Origin: Nitrospinota bacterium | GTDB lineage: Bacteria > Tectomicrobia > Entotheonellia > J063 | Direction of reading: 5' to 3' | Assembly (NCBI GenBank): GCA_003696125.1 | Contig: RFHZ01000726.1 | Span: forward strand, 1 to 8,023 | Length of the DNA stretch: 8,023 nucleotides | Part shown: positions 5,171 through 8,023 of the stretch, in pieces | Position numbering within the stretch: the first letter of the stretch is position 1 | Layout: each line of letters starts with the position of its first letter | Translations under genes and position numbers: made by a program | Notes under the pieces: generated by a model | Database searches by the model: none | What the model saw: only the letters and a program-made list of their open reading frames with translations | What the model was told of the DNA's origin: nothing

Positions 5171-6712
5171 ATGGCCAGTGAAATCATCATCAACGCCGAC
5201 GCCCGGGAGACCCGTGTAGGGCTATTGGAAAATGGGGTGTTGGCCGAACTCTATATCGAGCGTGCCAAAGACCGTGGTATCGTCGGCAATATCTATAAGG
5301 GAAAGGTTACCAAGGTCCTGCCAGGTATGCAGGCCGCCTTTGTCGATATCGGCTTGCGTAAGGCAGGCTTCCTGTACGTCTCCGATATCGATGCCCCTTG
5401 CGCGTTGGCTGCCTATGAGAAGATCGCTGGAGAGGAGGAGGAAGAGCTCTTTGCCGAGGAGGAGAGTAAAGAGTTCTCCCGCCGACGGGTACGGCGAGGG
5501 CACCCGGGACTTCCTATCGAGGAGATCCTGCAGGAGGGACAGGAGATTCTGGTGCAGGTCTCCAAAGAACCGATCGGCACCAAAGGGGCCCGCATCACCT
5601 CCTATATTACCCTGCCGGGACGCTATCTCGTGTTGATGCCGGGGGTAGATCATATCGGGGTTTCGCGGCGTATCGAGGATGAGGAAGAGCGGAAACGGCT
5701 CAAGGAGATCCTGAAACAGGAGAAGGTGGCGGGTAGCGGCTATATCGTGCGGACGGTGAGTGAAGGGATTGCCCAGGAGGAGATCCTTTCCGATATCGAC
5801 TTCCTGAACACCTTGTGGAGGGATATCCAGCAGCGAAGTGAGCAGGTCCAGGCACCGGCCTTGATTCATCAGGACCTGGACCTTGTCCTCCGGGCCATCC
5901 GGGATCTCTATACGAGTGATGTTGAGCGCCTGGTGATCGATTCACCGGCCGAATACGAGAAGTGCCTGGAGTTCGTCTCCTCTTATCTCCCTCACCTCCA
6001 TCCCCATATCGAACTGTATACCGGCCGGGAGCCGATCTTTGATGCCTATGGGATCGAGATGGAGATCGAACGAGCCTTAGAACGCAAGATCTGGCTCAAG
6101 TCGGGGGGCTATATCGTCATTGATCAGACCGAGGCGCTGGTGGCGATCGATGTGAATACCGGTCGTTTCGTCGGGAAGCATGATCCGGAGGAGACGATTG
6201 TCAAGACAAACCTGGAGGCGATTCAAGAGATCGTCTACCAGATCCGGCTGCGTAACATCGGGGGGATCATTATCATTGACTTTATCGACATGGAGAAAGA
6301 GGAGAGTCGAGAGAAGGTCCTCAACACCCTGATCAAGGCGTTGAAGACGGATCGATCCCGCACCAAGATCCTTCAATTCTCCGAACTCGGTCTGGTAGAG
6401 ATGACTCGAAAACGGGTGCGGGAGAGCCTGGGACGGGTACTCTGCCATCCCTGTCCGTACTGTGACGGACGGGGAGCCATCAAATCGCCAACCACCGTCG
6501 GGTACGAGGTCCTGCGGGAGATCAAACGGACGGCAAGCGCTCCTGATGAGCGGAAGAAAGTCCTGGTGACTGTCCACCCGGTCGTGGCAGATCTCTTGCT
6601 GGATGAAGAGCATGCTTTCCTGGAGCAGCTCGAGCAGAGCCTGCACAAGGAGATCGTGATCAAAGGAGACTACGATCTCCACCAGGACCAGTATGAAGTC
6701 ATACTTCTGTAA
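5171..6712 (+). CDS. rng: Ribonuclease G (RNase E/G family)
   Basis: An endoribonuclease that cuts single-stranded AU-rich RNA, matures the 16S rRNA 5' end and decays mRNA in the cytoplasm. The 513 residues match E. coli RNase G along the whole length. An S1 domain at about 35-130 begins GNIYKGKVTKVLPGMQAAFVDIG. The catalytic core carries AIDVNTG with Asp327 and IIIDFIDM with Asp370, the two metal-binding aspartates. A Cys-rich link CHPCPYCDGRG (C425, C428, C431) and YDLHQDQYEVILL complete the RNase G-type C-terminus; there is no RNase E scaffold tail. The S1 domain contains an extra acidic-then-basic segment at about 85-112, explaining most of the excess over E. coli (about 489). An in-frame stop just upstream makes ATG 5171 the start, though its ribosome site is weak. 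Confidence 0.95.
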   Translation: MASEIIINADARETRVGLLENGVLAELYIERAKDRGIVGNIYKGKVTKVLPGMQAAFVDIGLRKAGFLYVSDIDAPCALAAYEKIAGEEEEELFAEEESKEFSRRRVRRGHPGLPIEEILQEGQEILVQVSKEPIGTKGARITSYITLPGRYLVLMPGVDHIGVSRRIEDEEERKRLKEILKQEKVAGSGYIVRTVSEGIAQEEILSDIDFLNTLWRDIQQRSEQVQAPALIHQDLDLVLRAIRDLYTSDVERLVIDSPAEYEKCLEFVSSYLPHLHPHIELYTGREPIFDAYGIEMEIERALERKIWLKSGGYIVIDQTEALVAIDVNTGRFVGKHDPEETIVKTNLEAIQEIVYQIRLRNIGGIIIIDFIDMEKEESREKVLNTLIKALKTDRSRTKILQFSELGLVEMTRKRVRESLGRVLCHPCPYCDGRGAIKSPTTVGYEVLREIKRTASAPDERKKVLVTVHPVVADLLLDEEHAFLEQLEQSLHKEIVIKGDYDLHQDQYEVILL

Positions 6713-6726
6713 GGGAGTGGAGGGAG

Positions 6727-7533
6727 ATGGCGCGAAGGAGAGGATTAGGAATACCGGTGATCGTGGTAGGCGTTCTGTTCCTGATGGGGTGTGCGACCAC
6801 CGAGGAGATGAACCAGATGGGCAGGCAGATCAGCACCCTGCAGGGGAATATCGTCCAGACAGAGGGGCGGATCAAAGACCTGCAGGCCCGGGTTGCGGAT
6901 CTGGACCGGCGACTACAATTCCTGGAGAATCAGGTCAATGCCCAGGCAACCATGAGCCAGGAGCTTTCCACTCAGATCGAACAGCTTCGCATCCAGGTGG
7001 CCAAACAGGATGAGATGTTGACCAATCTCAAACAGGAGTTCACGGCAGAGGTGCTCCAACAGCAGGCGGCTCCGGCCGAGTCCATGCTCCTCCCTCCCGC
7101 TCCCACGCCTCCTCCAGAGCAGGAGACGAGTCCTCCGCTCGCTTCCCTGCCCCCGGATACGCTCTACCAAAAGGCGTATCAGGCCTTTACCGCCAAAGAT
7201 TATACCAAAGCCCTGGAGCTTTTTACCTTTTTCGTCCAACACTATCCGGAGAGTGATCTGGCCGACAACAGCCAGTACTGGATCGGAGAGGCGTATTACG
7301 CCCTCAAGGAGTACCATAAGGCCCTAGAGGCCTTCCAAAAGGTGGTAGACAACTACCCTCTGGGGAATAAGGTGGCCGATGCGATCCTCAAAAGCGGGAT
7401 CACCTATGCGATGTTGCAGGAATACGATGCGGCGTTGCGCGAGTTCCAGAAGGTGATCGACCGCTACCCTAAGAGTCCGGTCGCCCAGATCGCACGAGAG
7501 CAGATCACCAAGATACAGGCCAAACGAGAGTAA
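6727..7533 (+). CDS. cpoB: CpoB/YbgF-like coiled-coil TPR lipoprotein
   Basis: CpoB (YbgF) is a periplasmic protein that coordinates peptidoglycan synthesis with Tol-Pal driven outer-membrane constriction in E. coli. The 268-residue product has a lipoprotein signal peptide (RRR, hydrophobic core, LMGC with lipidated Cys22), where E. coli CpoB is a soluble secreted protein. Ala follows the cysteine, so outer-membrane sorting is expected. A long coiled coil spans about 26-110, a Pro-rich linker about 114-143, and three TPR-like repeats about 145-268, each ending in a 'YP' turn (VQHYPES, VDNYPLG, IDRYPKS). The start has a GGAGGGAG ribosome site and lies 14 bases after rng, so the two share a transcript. 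No tolA, tolB or pal is visible nearby; it could be a BamD-like or other TPR lipoprotein instead, but the coil-linker-TPR order favours CpoB. Confidence 0.85.
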   Translation: MARRRGLGIPVIVVGVLFLMGCATTEEMNQMGRQISTLQGNIVQTEGRIKDLQARVADLDRRLQFLENQVNAQATMSQELSTQIEQLRIQVAKQDEMLTNLKQEFTAEVLQQQAAPAESMLLPPAPTPPPEQETSPPLASLPPDTLYQKAYQAFTAKDYTKALELFTFFVQHYPESDLADNSQYWIGEAYYALKEYHKALEAFQKVVDNYPLGNKVADAILKSGITYAMLQEYDAALREFQKVIDRYPKSPVAQIAREQITKIQAKRE

Positions 7534-7547
7534 TGGGGGAAAGGGTC

Positions 7548-8023
7548 ATGGGCAGGAAAGGTTTTCTCCTCGTCTCCGTGCTCGGCGGTATGCTCCTGTT
7601 GGGCCTGGGGTGTGCCCATCAACAGGCATGGCGAGACACGGCAGAGACCACCACATCGCTCCAGCACTCGGTCCAGAGCCTCGCGCAGGGGGTCACCGAG
7701 GTGGAAGCGGTCACGGTGACCCTCCAGAACCGGCTTTCGCAGACCGCAATGGCCATGGAGAAGGAGACACAGCGGTGGGCATCGTTACAGGGGCAGATGG
7801 AACGATTGCAGCAGGAGTTAGAGGGGGAACAGAGGCGAATACAGGCGCTGCGGACCGCGTACGAAGCGGCCCGTACCCCTCCTCACTATCCGCTCCATGT
7901 GGTGACCAAGGGGGATACCCTCTGGGACCTGTCCGGGAGGTACCTGGGAGACCCCCGGCGATGGCCAGAGATCTGGAAACAGAACCGCTACATCACCAAT
8001 CCAGATCTTATCTATCCCGGAGA
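7548..8023 (+). CDS. LysM-domain coiled-coil lipoprotein, N-terminal part (runs off right edge)
   Basis: The frame is open from ATG 7548 to the window end, 158 codons. The product has a basic N-terminus (MGRKG), a hydrophobic stretch, and GLGC with Cys22 as the probable lipidation site, though Gly rather than Leu sits at -3. A Gln- and Glu-rich helical, probably coiled-coil stretch covers about 35-108. A LysM domain starts at about 116: HVVTKGDTLWDLSGRYLGD, then WPEIWKQNR, INPDLIYPG-like ITNPDLIYPG. LysM binds GlcNAc-containing glycan, so the protein likely tethers the outer membrane to peptidoglycan. An in-frame ATG at 7533 overlaps the cpoB stop, but ATG 7548 is preferred because GGGGGAAAGGG precedes it. 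It lies 14 bases after cpoB and probably shares its transcript. Whether a further domain follows LysM is unseen. Confidence 0.88.
   Translation, partial: MGRKGFLLVSVLGGMLLLGLGCAHQQAWRDTAETTTSLQHSVQSLAQGVTEVEAVTVTLQNRLSQTAMAMEKETQRWASLQGQMERLQQELEGEQRRIQALRTAYEAARTPPHYPLHVVTKGDTLWDLSGRYLGDPRRWPEIWKQNRYITNPDLIYPG

Overview
This window carries a chromosomal cell-shape locus from a rod-shaped, diderm (Gram-negative-type) bacterium. The DNA is fairly GC-rich with tightly packed genes. Two consecutive genes encode lipoproteins, one of them CpoB-like, which supports an outer membrane. Gene order and protein style resemble Desulfobacterota (deltaproteobacteria), NC10/Methylomirabilota or Nitrospirota, but the sequence alone does not settle the phylum. 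Nothing indicates a phage, plasmid, insertion sequence, CRISPR array or recent transfer.

Layout. Bases 1-225 (minus strand) hold the first 75 codons of a metal-dependent amidohydrolase that runs off the left edge. Bases 226-703 hold no convincing gene. This divergent spacer has a candidate minus-strand promoter, a strikingly AT-rich stretch (about 365-490) with two candidate plus-strand promoters, and then a GC-rich leader (507-675) that can be drawn as one long interrupted RNA rod. From 704 every gene is on the plus strand: mreC, mreD, mrdA (PBP2) and rodA, spaced by 8, -17 and 6 bases, so almost certainly one operon. A 162-base gap follows with a terminator-like hairpin, a good candidate promoter and a foldable leader. 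Then come rng (RNase G), a cpoB/ybgF-like TPR lipoprotein, and a LysM lipoprotein cut by the right edge.

How the genes work together. MreC and MreD are the membrane scaffold of the elongasome. RodA polymerises glycan strands and PBP2 cross-links them, so four consecutive genes build the side wall. RNase G matures 16S rRNA and decays mRNA; it also follows mreCD in E. coli (its old name there is cafA), so this pairing is an old chromosomal association. The two lipoproteins likely act at the outer membrane-peptidoglycan interface: CpoB-like proteins coordinate wall synthesis with envelope constriction, and LysM binds glycan.

Novelty. The coding genes are familiar families and I see no clear unknown protein system. 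The most interesting parts are non-coding: the mreC leader, the lack of mreB just before mreC, and the nested terminator/promoter/leader before rng. The organisation of cpoB away from tol-pal and beside a LysM lipoprotein is also worth a look.
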